From NCBI GenBank assembly GCA_007122875.1, contig SKSS01000088.1, forward strand, positions 1 to 34,687: 34,687 nt of DNA, written 5' to 3'. This DNA comes from Salinarchaeum sp. GTDB taxonomy: Archaea > Halobacteriota > Halobacteria > Halobacteriales > QS-1-68-20. The translations under genes and the position numbers were made by a program. Below are positions 1-7,517 of this stretch, piece by piece (positions within the stretch are counted from its first letter, which is position 1; every line of letters begins with the position of its first letter). The notes beneath the pieces are model-generated. The model ran no database searches and was not told where the DNA came from. It saw only the letters and a list, made by a program, of their open reading frames with translations.

Positions 1-427
1 CGTTGTGATCTCGCGTGTACAGCGAGTGGAAGATTCCGCGATCGAACTCGCTGTAGCCGTAGCCCACCTCGTCAAGCGCCTCCTTCGTCTCGACGAACCG
101 TTCGGGCGCAACGTCGAACGCAAGGTGATGGACGGCACCGAGTTGTGGCCGTAGCGGCGTGGGATCGGACGCGCGATCGTCCCGGACGAAGAACGTCAGG
201 ATTCGGCCGTCGCCCGTGTCGAAAAACAGGTGGGTGGTCTCCGGATCGTCGAGGTTGGGCTGTCTGAGCACCAGCGGCATCCCGAGGAGATCGCGGTAGA
301 ACTCGATCGTCTCCTCGGCGTTGCTCCCGATCAGCGTGACGTGGTCGGTTCCGCCAAGTTGGATCGGACTGTCGGGTCGGGTCGGATCGATCTCGAACTC
401 CTCGGCCGGTCGATAGTCACCAGTCAT
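1..427 (-). CDS. VOC-family (glyoxalase/dioxygenase-like) protein, partial
   Basis: The gene runs off the left edge; 142 codons from the ATG at 427 are visible. The N-terminal 25 residues are a charged lead-in. A vicinal-oxygen-chelate half-domain follows, starting GGTDHVTLIG, with a EFYRDLLGMPLV helix, a FFDTGDGRILTFF strand, and a second half beginning VHHLAFDV. The two DH/HH positions are where VOC enzymes place metal-binding histidines. The family covers glyoxalase I, extradiol dioxygenases and resistance proteins. The substrate cannot be told from this fragment. It is divergent from the aIF1A gene across a 180-base gap. Confidence 0.8.
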   Translation of the reverse strand, partial: MTGDYRPAEEFEIDPTRPDSPIQLGGTDHVTLIGSNAEETIEFYRDLLGMPLVLRQPNLDDPETTHLFFDTGDGRILTFFVRDDRASDPTPLRPQLGAVHHLAFDVAPERFVETKEALDEVGYGYSEFDRGIFHSLYTRDHN

Positions 428-607
428 CGTAACACCGGATAGGGGGCCTGAGCGTATCAGTCTGGTGCGTCCGACTCCAGTCGTGCGTGAGTGATGCGTC
501 CTGCTCGATCCATCCCGTGCTGTGGCATCTGACCGATTCACTCCTACCGTGTCATTTGCTACCAGTCGTCCCCAAAGACGTAACCGTGCTCACTCCGTTG
601 AACGGAT

Positions 608-892
608 GTGAGTGAAGAAACCGGGCGACGGAATCTCCGAATGCCCAACGACGACGAACTGTTTGGAATCGTAACCGAGCACAACGGCGGGAACCACGTT
701 CGCGTCCAGTGTGAGGACGGCAAAAACCGGATGGGGAGAATCCCCGGCCGGATGAAGTACCGGACCTGGATCGAAGAGAACGACATCGTTCTCGTCGAAC
801 CCTGGGACTGGCAGGACGAGAAGGCGAACATCGAGTGGCGCTACACGAGCCGCGACGCGGACCAGCTCCGGCGCGAAGGCCACATCGACTAG
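608..892 (+). CDS. eif1A: Translation initiation factor aIF1A
   Basis: 94 residues with a GTG start and a reading typical of archaeal aIF1A. The basic N-terminal tail (RRNLRMP) leads into an OB-fold of the S1/IF1 type: [22 protein letters not shown], then RIPGRM and the near-invariant [15 protein letters not shown] block. aIF1A binds the A site of the small ribosomal subunit and helps scanning-independent start selection. An internal ATG at 641 would remove the conserved basic tail, so the GTG is preferred. The gene stands alone. Many haloarchaea carry more than one aIF1A paralogue, and this copy differs from the commonest sequence in the GNHVRVQ strand, so it may be the second copy (inference). 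Confidence 0.9.
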   Translation: MSEETGRRNLRMPNDDELFGIVTEHNGGNHVRVQCEDGKNRMGRIPGRMKYRTWIEENDIVLVEPWDWQDEKANIEWRYTSRDADQLRREGHID

Positions 893-996
893 TTCAGATT
901 ACTTACTGACCGGTATCTCGAACGGCACGTCGACGCGAGCGGTAGCTTTGACCCGAACAAAACGTCGACCCGAACAGAGCGACGCTCGACTCGTGG

Positions 997-1695
997 CTAC
1001 TCCTCGTCGTCTTCGTCGCCGTCTTCCGATTCGTCTTCAATCGCCTCGTCGGCCGTTTCGGTTACCTCCTCGCCGGTTTCTTCGATCTCGTCGGCGGCTT
1101 CCTCACCGCGCTCTTCGACATCCTCGGCGGCTTCCTCTCCGGTTTCTTCGACCTCGTCGGCGATGTCCTCGGCTCCCTCTTCGATCCGCTCGGCGACCTG
1201 CTGTCCGCGCTCTTCAATCTCCACGGCGACCCCTTCGCCGCTCTCTTCGACCCGATCGGCCGCCTCGCCTGCGATGGTCTCCGTTCGCTCCGCGGCTTCC
1301 CCGATGACGTCGTCGGCCGACCCGAAACGGCCTTTCAACGCGTAGCCAATCGCGGAGAGCGCACCCGCTACCAGCAGTAGCGGGAGCAGACGCGAGCCGC
1401 CACCTCCGTCGTCAGTGTCCTCTTCGTCGTCGGTGGCCACGTCGGCCGACTCCGCGGGCGAGTCGTCGTCCGACGACTCGCCCACCGAGAGCCGCTCGTT
1501 GAAGAAGTACCCGATCGCGGCCCCGCCAGCGACAAGCAGCGCAGCGCCCGGAATCCGCCGCGCTCGGCTCGGTGTCGGTCGCTGCAGCTCGGCCTCCTCG
1601 ATACCTTCCCTGACGGCCCCCTTGATCGACGTTCGTAGCGTGCTCTCGACCGATTTCGACAGCGTCTCTTTCCGGTTGTCTGTTAGGATATCCAT
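997..1695 (-). CDS. Acidic membrane-anchored protein with 11-residue repeats
   Basis: 232 residues from the ATG at 1695. An N-terminal basic/amphipathic segment (about 1-45) is followed by a short hydrophobic stretch (IPGAALLVAGGAAIGYFF), an Asp/Ser/Glu-rich linker, and a second hydrophobic stretch (LLPLLLVAGALSAIGYALKG). The C-terminal part (about residues 133-220) is eight consecutive 11-residue units of the form EAAxxVEExGE, ending in a poly-acidic tail. Hendecad repeats of this kind form amphipathic or coiled helices, as in apolipoprotein- and LEA-like proteins. No catalytic motif is visible. It lies just downstream of the P-type ATPase on the same strand (83-base gap), so co-transcription is possible. 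Function unknown; membrane association is inferred from the hydrophobic pair. Confidence 0.75.
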   Translation of the reverse strand: MDILTDNRKETLSKSVESTLRTSIKGAVREGIEEAELQRPTPSRARRIPGAALLVAGGAAIGYFFNERLSVGESSDDDSPAESADVATDDEEDTDDGGGGSRLLPLLLVAGALSAIGYALKGRFGSADDVIGEAAERTETIAGEAADRVEESGEGVAVEIEERGQQVAERIEEGAEDIADEVEETGEEAAEDVEERGEEAADEIEETGEEVTETADEAIEDESEDGDEDDEE

Positions 1696-1778
1696 GGTGA
1701 ACCCCCGAACGGTCTGCCGTTCGATGGCCGGGCGGAAAACCGTTCGGGCTGGCGGACTGGCTCGACGGCGATTCGTCT

Positions 1779-4538
1779 TCAGTACCGGTCGAAGTATCGA
1801 TCCTGAACCGTGGCGAAGGCCGCCATCAAGAGCGCGAAGACGGCGGTTGCGATCGCGATCTGAACCCAGTGGACGAGTGCGAGCGGTTCGACGCCGAACA
1901 GTAGTTGTCCGGTCGGCGTATACAGGACGAGCAACTGCAGGGTCACCGCGACGCCGACGGCGAGGACGAGCCATCGGTTCGAAAACAGTCCGAGCCCATA
2001 CCGGAACCGAATCGCCTGAATTCGGACGATTTCCATGGCGACGAAGCCGGTGAATACCATCGTCTGGGCCAGTTCCCGGCTCGTTTCGTACCCCGGACGC
2101 CACCCGAACAGCGTGCCGGTCAGATCCGTTCCGGGAACGACGCTGCCCGTGAAGTTCAGGGTGAACAGCGGAAGCAAACAGATCGTCATGAACGCCGCGA
2201 TGCCGACGATCGAGGCCACGATCCGCGTGGTGATCACACCCTCGCCGGGCGGTCGTGGATCCCGATCCATGATGTCCTCGGCGGCCGGATCGACGCCCAT
2301 CGACAGTGCCGGGATCCCGTCGGTGACGACGTTGATCCACAGGATCTGGATCGGCGTGATCACGAGACCGAGACCGGCCATGGTGCCCGTGAAGATCATC
2401 GTCACCTCGCCACCGTTACCTGACAGTAGATAGTTGACGAACTTGCGTACGTTGTCGAAGATGCGACGACCGCCCCGAACGGCCTCCTGGATCGTCGCGA
2501 AGTTGTCGTCGAGTAAGACGATGTCGGAGGCCTGTTCGGTGACGTCGGTTCCGCGAATCCCCATCGCGACGCCGACGTCCGCGTTTTTCACGGCCGGAGC
2601 GTCGTTGACGCCGTCACCGGTCATCGCCACCGTGTGACCACGCCCCTGGAACGTCTGAAGAATCCGCGTCTTGTGTTCGGGTGACGTCCGAGCGAAGATG
2701 TCGACCTCCTCGACGACGTCGTCGAGTTCGTCGTCGCTCATCCGTTCGAGTTCCGGTCCCGTCACGACGCGTGGCGACTCGACGCCGATCTCCTCACCGA
2801 TCGCTCGCGCAGTGACGGCGTTGTCGCCCGTGACCACGACGACGTCGATACCGGCGTTCTTGCAGGCCGCGATCGCGTCCGGAACCTCCGGACGGGGGGG
2901 ATCGATCATCCCCTGTAAACCGAGAAACACCAGCTCCGATTCGAGGTTCTCACTCGCCTCAGCCGGGGCGTCGGACCGACGAGCGAACGCCATCACTCGC
3001 AACGCGTCGGACGCGAACGAGTCGATTCGCTCCTCGATCGCCGTTCGGCGATCGTCGGTCAGTTCAACCACGTCGCCGTCGCGCAGTTCCCGATCGCACC
3101 GTTCGAGGATCGTCTCCGGTGCGCCCTTCGTGTACGCGACCCGATCGCCGTCGGGCGTCTCGTGGACCGTCGTCATTCGCTTTCGGTCGGAGGTGAACTC
3201 CACTGTTCCGATGCGCGGGTACTCCTCGGCGAGCGCACGCTGGTCGAAGCCGGCCTTTCGAGCGGCGACGAAGAGAGCGATCTCCGTCGGATCGCCCAGA
3301 TACGTCGGCCCATCGCCGGATTCCTGTCGGCCGATGTCGACGTCGTTGCACAGGATGCCACAGCGGAGCACCTCACTCACCGCGTCCGGATCGACCGGCT
3401 CACCGTTACGGCGGAACTCGCCCTCGGTGTCGTGGCCGATGCCCGTGACCTCGTACGTCTCGCCGTTCGCGGCGATCCGCTGGACCGTCATCACTGCCTC
3501 GGTGAGCGTCCCAGTCTTGTCGGTGCAGATGACGTCGACCGATCCCAGCCCCTCGACGACCGGCAACCGACGGACGAGCGCGTTGCGTTCGGCCATCCGC
3601 CGTGCCCCAAGCGCGAGCGAGAGCGTGACGACGGCGGGAAGCCCCTCCGGAACCGCCGAGACCGCGATGCCCACTGCCGTGAGGAAGACCTGTAGCGGCG
3701 GCGTGTCCCCGAACACCAGTTCGGTGAGAGCGATGAGCGAGACGACGGCCACGACGCCGATCGCGATGAGCGTTCCCAGACGGTTCATTTCGGCTTGAAA
3801 CGGTGTCTCGCGGTCCTCGGCCTCCCCAAGCGCGGTCGCGATTCGGCCAATCTCCGATTCGGAGCCGGTTTCGACGACGACGGCGGTTCCGGAGCCACGT
3901 CTCACGACGGTGTCTTTGTACAGCATGTTCCGTCGGTCCGCGATCGGGGACTCCGGATCCACCACGTCGGTCGATTTCGAAACCGCGACGCTCTCGCCGG
4001 TGAGTGCTGCCTCGTCGACGCTCAGGTTCGTCTCCTCAACGAGGCGCGCGTCGGCTGGAACGATGTCGCCGGACGTGACGAAGATCACGTCACCGGGAAC
4101 GACGGTTCGCGCGTCGATCTCGGTCTTCTCACCGTCCCGTCTGACGAGCGCCTCGGTCGTCGATAGCTCTTCGAGCGCCGCGATGCTGCGCTCGCCCCGG
4201 TAGTCCTGGACGAAGCCGAAAATCGTGATGAACACGACGATCCCGGTGATGACGCCGGCGTCTAGAGTGTGTCCGACCGCCGCCATCACGCCGGCGGCGA
4301 CGAGCAACACCCAGATCAGCGCCGACCGGTACTGTTCGATCAGAATCCCCAGCGGCGAGATTCCGTCATCCGTTTCGACCTCATTCGGACCGTGCCGTTC
4401 GAGGCGCTCCTGGACGTCCGCTGAGGAAAGTCCGGCCGCCGACGTACCTAGCCGCGAGTACACCTCGTCGATGTCTCTCGCGTGCCACTCCAGGCCTGGC
4501 TCCGCCTCAGGACGGCTCTCGATCTCGTACTCCGACAC
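1779..4538 (-). CDS. P-type (type IIA-like) cation-transporting ATPase
   Basis: About 919 residues. In order: an N-terminal cation ATPase domain (ARDIDEVYSRLGTS), M1-M2, the actuator domain with TGES (about 180-183), M3-M4 with VPEGLP, the phosphorylation motif CTDKTGTLT with the catalytic Asp at about 340, the nucleotide-binding domain (KGAPE), the hinge TGDGVNDAP (about 637) and a C-terminal M5-M10 block with the M6 motif NVVTDGIPAL. VPEGLP and M6 are those of type IIA pumps (Ca2+, or Na+/K+-like), so it exports a cation at ATP cost. The ion cannot be fixed from sequence. A GTG at 4553 gives five more residues. The GTG at 4538 is preferred because a GTTAACG box at 4563-4569 on the minus strand lies about 26 bases upstream. 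Confidence 0.93.
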   Translation of the reverse strand: MSEYEIESRPEAEPGLEWHARDIDEVYSRLGTSAAGLSSADVQERLERHGPNEVETDDGISPLGILIEQYRSALIWVLLVAAGVMAAVGHTLDAGVITGIVVFITIFGFVQDYRGERSIAALEELSTTEALVRRDGEKTEIDARTVVPGDVIFVTSGDIVPADARLVEETNLSVDEAALTGESVAVSKSTDVVDPESPIADRRNMLYKDTVVRRGSGTAVVVETGSESEIGRIATALGEAEDRETPFQAEMNRLGTLIAIGVVAVVSLIALTELVFGDTPPLQVFLTAVGIAVSAVPEGLPAVVTLSLALGARRMAERNALVRRLPVVEGLGSVDVICTDKTGTLTEAVMTVQRIAANGETYEVTGIGHDTEGEFRRNGEPVDPDAVSEVLRCGILCNDVDIGRQESGDGPTYLGDPTEIALFVAARKAGFDQRALAEEYPRIGTVEFTSDRKRMTTVHETPDGDRVAYTKGAPETILERCDRELRDGDVVELTDDRRTAIEERIDSFASDALRVMAFARRSDAPAEASENLESELVFLGLQGMIDPPRPEVPDAIAACKNAGIDVVVVTGDNAVTARAIGEEIGVESPRVVTGPELERMSDDELDDVVEEVDIFARTSPEHKTRILQTFQGRGHTVAMTGDGVNDAPAVKNADVGVAMGIRGTDVTEQASDIVLLDDNFATIQEAVRGGRRIFDNVRKFVNYLLSGNGGEVTMIFTGTMAGLGLVITPIQILWINVVTDGIPALSMGVDPAAEDIMDRDPRPPGEGVITTRIVASIVGIAAFMTICLLPLFTLNFTGSVVPGTDLTGTLFGWRPGYETSRELAQTMVFTGFVAMEIVRIQAIRFRYGLGLFSNRWLVLAVGVAVTLQLLVLYTPTGQLLFGVEPLALVHWVQIAIATAVFALLMAAFATVQDRYFDRY

Positions 4539-4683
4539 GCACCCTACGACCACAGTTTCCGACGTTAACGTTCGGGTGTCTCGAACTGCATACCGAACCG
4601 CGACGACAGATTCCCGCGTTTCGGGAACGATGCTCCCGAATTACGCGAATAGGCGTGCTACCGTCGAATGGGGAGGGTCAAAC

Positions 4684-4926
4684 ATGAACTACTACGACAC
4701 GATTCTGACGGTGATCGGAATGAGTTTGCTGGGAGGGGTGCTCGTCGGCGTTCTGACGTCGGTCACCGTACAAACGGGAATCGTCGCCGGGAGTGCCGTC
4801 GCAACGATATTCGTCTCTCACGCGATCTTCGCCCGTCCTCCGACGCCGGTTCACGATCCACGGACGGCATACGCGGCGGCGGTGTGGCTCTGCTACCTGG
4901 TCGTCCTCCTGTTGGCGTACGACTGA
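4684..4926 (+). CDS. Small two-/three-helix membrane protein
   Basis: 80 residues from the ATG at 4684. Hydrophobic segments lie at about 7-29 (TVIGMSLLGGVLVGVLTSVT), 31-49 (GIVAGSAVATIFVSHAIFA) and 63-79 (AAAVWLCYLVVLLLAYD), with a short polar loop PPTPVHDPR between the second and third. It is divergent from the P-type ATPase. Haloarchaea have many such small uncharacterised membrane proteins. No family or function is recognised. Confidence 0.7.
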   Translation: MNYYDTILTVIGMSLLGGVLVGVLTSVTVQTGIVAGSAVATIFVSHAIFARPPTPVHDPRTAYAAAVWLCYLVVLLLAYD

Positions 4927-4962
4927 CCGCCCCATGGTCGGAGCCCGTTCACCCGTCCGCCG

Positions 4963-5045
4963 TCACTGGTACATCCCCATCGCCTGCGGTGGCTGTTCCT
5001 CACTCCGCCCCTCGGTCAGCTTCCGGTACTGCTCTGCGGTCTGTT
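4963..5045 (-). pseudogene. 3' remnant of a disrupted gene next to the TnpB element
   Basis: On the minus strand the last 27 or so codons before a stop at 4963 read QTAEQYRKLTEGRSEEQ, then a Pro/Met-rich end. They have protein-like composition and haloarchaeal codon use, but no start of their own. The open frame continues to the right only into the non-coding terminal region of the TnpB element. Joining the two flanks across the predicted element does not restore a long frame, because a TGA appears seven codons upstream. The gene was therefore either truncated further or rearranged. Parent gene not recognised. Confidence 0.4.
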
Positions 5046-5295
5046 TTGACCTCCTCCCACCCCTAAAGGGGTGGGATTCCCCGAAGGGGATATTCAGGTT
5101 GCGCGTTTCCTCGGCGGTGAGGGACGCTTTCGCGTCCCGCGTCAGCGGTCGCCGTCCAGTTATGACCCCGGACGTGCTTTTCAGCGCGTACAGCCGGGTC
5201 AAAGCGGCCTTCCTCCCCGATCACGCCGGGCGTCTGCGAAGCAGGCGGTGGAGTGTTCAGTCCACGAGGCCGCACGGTTCGCGGCACCCGAGGTG
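5046..5295 (-). ncRNA. Candidate omega (reRNA) guide RNA region of TnpB
   Basis: The 250 bases from the tnpB stop to the element end carry no independent gene and finish in the terminal hairpin. In characterised IS200/IS605 elements this position encodes the omega RNA, whose guide comes from the host DNA just outside the right end. Here that would be the minus-strand bases leftward from 5045. The location and the hairpin are seen; transcription and function are inferred. Confidence 0.4.
5056..5075. repeat. Right-end subterminal hairpin of the TnpB element
   Basis: Perfect 8-base stem with TAAA loop. It matches the hairpin at 6437-6456 except in the loop. It lies beyond the tnpB stop, so it marks the right end, and it would form the 3' hairpin of an omega RNA if one is made. 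Confidence 0.85.
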
Positions 5296-6342
5296 CTACG
5301 CCGTGCATGGTTCGCCCTCCCGTTGTCGGATGTTTTCAGCGGCGTTTAGGTCGGCGTGGCGGCCACGGTCGCACTCGGGACACCAAAAGTGGTCGCCATC
5401 TCGTGTGCCCTCGCCACCGCAGGCCGAACAGCGTTGACTCGTCTCGAACGGGTCAACTTCTTCGACCCGAATCCCGGCTTGTTCAGCTTTGTAGATGATG
5501 AACTGCTGCAACTGGTGGAAGTGCCACGAGTGGACGCCACGCCAGTCGCCCCCTTCTCTAATTCCTTCCAAGTCTTCGATTTTTACCACGGGATTCTCGA
5601 ACTGTTGTGCCCAGTCGATGAGGCGACGGGAGGCGTTGTGATTGAGGTCACGAATCCGGCGCTCCTCTTTGTTACCCACGCGGTTCCGTGCGCGAAGCGC
5701 ACCCGCTTCCGATAGCGACTCGCGTAGGGAACGATATTTGCGCCGGACGTATTTCGCCTCACGACCGGACACCAGCATCGACTCGCCACTCTCGGCGTCG
5801 GCGGCGAGCAGGTGGTTGTGGCCGATATCCACGCCAATCGCCGTCTCATCACCTGTCTCGGCGTCGGATTCGACGGTGAACGTACAGAACCAGTCGTCGC
5901 CCCGGCGGTACACCTGCAACCGGGACTTGCCGGCTTCGCCGTCCACGAGCCGGGCCACGTCGTCGGCTATGTCGTCGTACACGTCGATAGGCGTATACCA
6001 CCACCCCGAGATACAGGGGAAGCCGACGACGACGGAGCCGTTCTCAGTACGGTCAATCTCCCAGTTCTGGTTGTTGACCGCGAACGGTTGGCTGGTGTGG
6101 TATTCCACGATCCCGTCCTTCTTGTAGTCGGATTTGGCTTCGCGGATGGCCTGATTCTGGATGGCCGAGTAGAGCGGATTGTCGATGCTGGCCGTGGTCA
6201 CGCTCATCCCAAACTCGTCGGCTTCCCACCCATCGATGCAGAATTGCTTGGTGTCGCGGTACAGGCGAGTGGCGCGTTGCCACTCCCTACGGCGTTCGCG
6301 GGATGGGTTATGGAACGTCGTGGTGACGGTCGTCGTGACCAC
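5296..6342 (-). CDS. tnpB: TnpB RNA-guided nuclease (IS1341-type transposase accessory)
   Basis: About 348 residues from the GTG at 6342. A longer frame exists from a GTG at 6405, but a GTTTTACG box lies about 30 bases before 6342 and the extra residues are low-complexity. The N-terminal half is the wedge/REC-like region ([38 protein letters not shown]). The RuvC triad is intact: Asp in GVDIGHNHL, Glu in KIEDLEG, Asp in [11 protein letters not shown] four-cysteine zinc ribbon (CSACGG and CPECDRGR) sits between the last two. TnpB is the ancestor of Cas12 and cleaves DNA guided by omega RNA, which helps retain the element. All catalytic residues are present, so it is probably functional. Confidence 0.92.
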   Translation of the reverse strand: MVTTTVTTTFHNPSRERRREWQRATRLYRDTKQFCIDGWEADEFGMSVTTASIDNPLYSAIQNQAIREAKSDYKKDGIVEYHTSQPFAVNNQNWEIDRTENGSVVVGFPCISGWWYTPIDVYDDIADDVARLVDGEAGKSRLQVYRRGDDWFCTFTVESDAETGDETAIGVDIGHNHLLAADAESGESMLVSGREAKYVRRKYRSLRESLSEAGALRARNRVGNKEERRIRDLNHNASRRLIDWAQQFENPVVKIEDLEGIREGGDWRGVHSWHFHQLQQFIIYKAEQAGIRVEEVDPFETSQRCSACGGEGTRDGDHFWCPECDRGRHADLNAAENIRQREGEPCTA

Positions 6343-6436
6343 GGTTACAGTTGTAACGTCTGTCTGAATGATCGTAAAACGTGGGAATATCGGGCGGGCC
6401 GACACCCGTGGTTTGCTTCCCAGTTGTCGGCTTTAT

Positions 6437-6456
6437 CCCACCCCTGAAGGGGTGGG
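6437..6456. repeat. Left-end subterminal hairpin of the TnpB element
   Basis: Perfect 8-base stem with TGAA loop, upstream of tnpB. Family knowledge: such hairpins are recognised by the HUH transposase TnpA. Confidence 0.85.
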
Positions 6457-6508
6457 CTTTCGCCTTGCTACCGCTGTAACCGAGGATACCCGATTCACGC
6501 CCATCCTC

Positions 6509-6552
6509 AGAACGCCCCGCGTTCTGTGTGCGAACGAGAGCGTTGCTCTCGT
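6509..6552. repeat. Tandem compact hairpins upstream of the stress gene
   Basis: AGAACGC-CCC-GCGTTCT at 6509-6525 is a 7-base stem. ACGAGAGC-GTT-GCTCTCGT at 6534-6552 is an 8-base stem. Both are perfect with 3-base loops and lie 8 bases apart. There is no U-tract, so a bacterial-type terminator is unlikely. Confidence 0.6.
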
Positions 6553-6659
6553 CACCGCCCCCCAGAAATCAGAGATTGCCGGCTGGCACGCAAGACCGAT
6601 GGTCTCCGTTCACCGATGTGGCGTCGGGGTTCAAGACGCTCTACCCCGTACCAGGAACC

Positions 6660-7475
6660 ATGTACGAGGAGGTTCTGATCGCGACCGACGGAAGCGACGT
6701 CGCCGAGCGTGCCGCGACGTCGGGAATCGCGCTCGCGAGGGCGTTTGACGCGACGGTACGGGCGCTGTCGGTGGCCGAGATGCGAGACGAGGCGGAACGG
6801 TGTGAAGACGACGCGACATCGATCGCGACCCGCGCTACCGAAGCGGGGTGTGAGTCCGAGTGGCTCGTCCGCCGTGGACGCCCGGCCAGCGAGATACTGT
6901 CGGCTGCGGAGGATCTTGATGCGGATCTGCTCGTCGTCGGAACCCACGGACGGACCGGGATTCAACAGGTTCTGCTCGGGAGCGTCGCACTGGAGGTGAT
7001 CCGCGAGGCACGCTGTCCAGTCCTCTCGGTGAGTTCGACGGCCTCGCCGCTTGACGAGACGGGGGCGATCGACGAGGTGTGTCTCGCGACCGATGGATGG
7101 GCCGGATCGGATGGGGCCACGAACCACGCGATTGCACTCTCAGCGGCCTGTAACGCACGACTACACGCGCTGTACGCGGTGGACGTCGAGTCCGACGCAC
7201 CGGAGATCAGGGACGCGTTCGACGCTGACGGACGGCAAACGACCGACGAGGTCGTCGAGGAAGCGTCCGCCGCGGACGTCGAGGCGACCGGAACGGTGAC
7301 GCACGGACCGGCTCATGAGGTCATCCTCGACTACGTCGACGACGGCGACATCGATGTCCTCCTCATGGGCACCGAGAGCAAGTCGACCTTCCAACGGCTG
7401 GTCGTGGGAAGCGTCTCTCAACGCGTGGTCCCGAACGCGACGGTCCCCGTGATAACCGTCCGAACGCCCAACTGA
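6660..7475 (+). CDS. Universal stress protein, two UspA domains
   Basis: 271 residues from the ATG at 6660 (MYEEVLIATDGS). Domain 1 covers about 1-135 and has the ATP-binding pattern GTHGRTG plus GSVALEVIREARCPVL. Domain 2 covers about 142-271, with VCLATDGW at its start and MGTESKSTFQRLVVGSVSQRV near its end. In domain 2 the first glycine motif is degenerate (GTESKS for GTHGRT), so nucleotide binding there is less certain. Tandem UspA proteins are abundant in haloarchaea and bind ATP or AMP under stress. The gene lies beside the TnpB element and is convergent with the CBS-HPF gene. The partner is unknown. Confidence 0.9.
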   Translation: MYEEVLIATDGSDVAERAATSGIALARAFDATVRALSVAEMRDEAERCEDDATSIATRATEAGCESEWLVRRGRPASEILSAAEDLDADLLVVGTHGRTGIQQVLLGSVALEVIREARCPVLSVSSTASPLDETGAIDEVCLATDGWAGSDGATNHAIALSAACNARLHALYAVDVESDAPEIRDAFDADGRQTTDEVVEEASAADVEATGTVTHGPAHEVILDYVDDGDIDVLLMGTESKSTFQRLVVGSVSQRVVPNATVPVITVRTPN

Positions 7476-7517
7476 TCGCTCGGACGAGTGAGGGTCAGCC
7501 CATGCCGGGGACGGCGA

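Larger units (their letters stand above)
5046..6475 (-). mobile_element. IS200/IS605-family (IS1341-type) element, TnpB only
   Basis: A single TnpB gene is bracketed by two near-identical subterminal hairpins: CCCACCCC-TAAA-GGGGTGGG at 5056-5075 and CCCACCCC-TGAA-GGGGTGGG at 6437-6456. Each has an 8-base stem and a 4-base loop. Boundaries are inferred by analogy with IS608. On the minus strand the left end would follow a TTAC tetramer (6479-6476) and the right end would close with TCAA (5049-5046), giving about 1430 bp. There are no terminal inverted repeats and no target duplication, as expected for this single-strand-transposing family. No tnpA is present, so mobility would depend on a TnpA supplied elsewhere. 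Confidence 0.85.
6343..6659. other. Gap: TnpB left end and two compact hairpins, no gene
   Basis: The right part of the IS element (to about 6475) is followed by 180 bases without a convincing gene. Two short perfect hairpins lie in tandem at 6509-6525 and 6534-6552. No clear TATA box precedes the universal stress gene at 6660. Confidence 0.5.

Noticed and set aside
948-1307. Very Arg/Pro-rich plus-strand ORF that could suggest a nucleic-acid-binding protein
   Set aside because: It is the out-of-frame reading of the 33-base acidic repeats on the other strand; the periodicity explains the Arg-rich pattern.
2671-3798. 375-codon plus-strand frame rich in Ser/Arg/Thr
   Set aside because: It is the antisense of the P-type ATPase. 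GC-rich codon use keeps opposite frames open; the composition is not that of a haloarchaeal protein.
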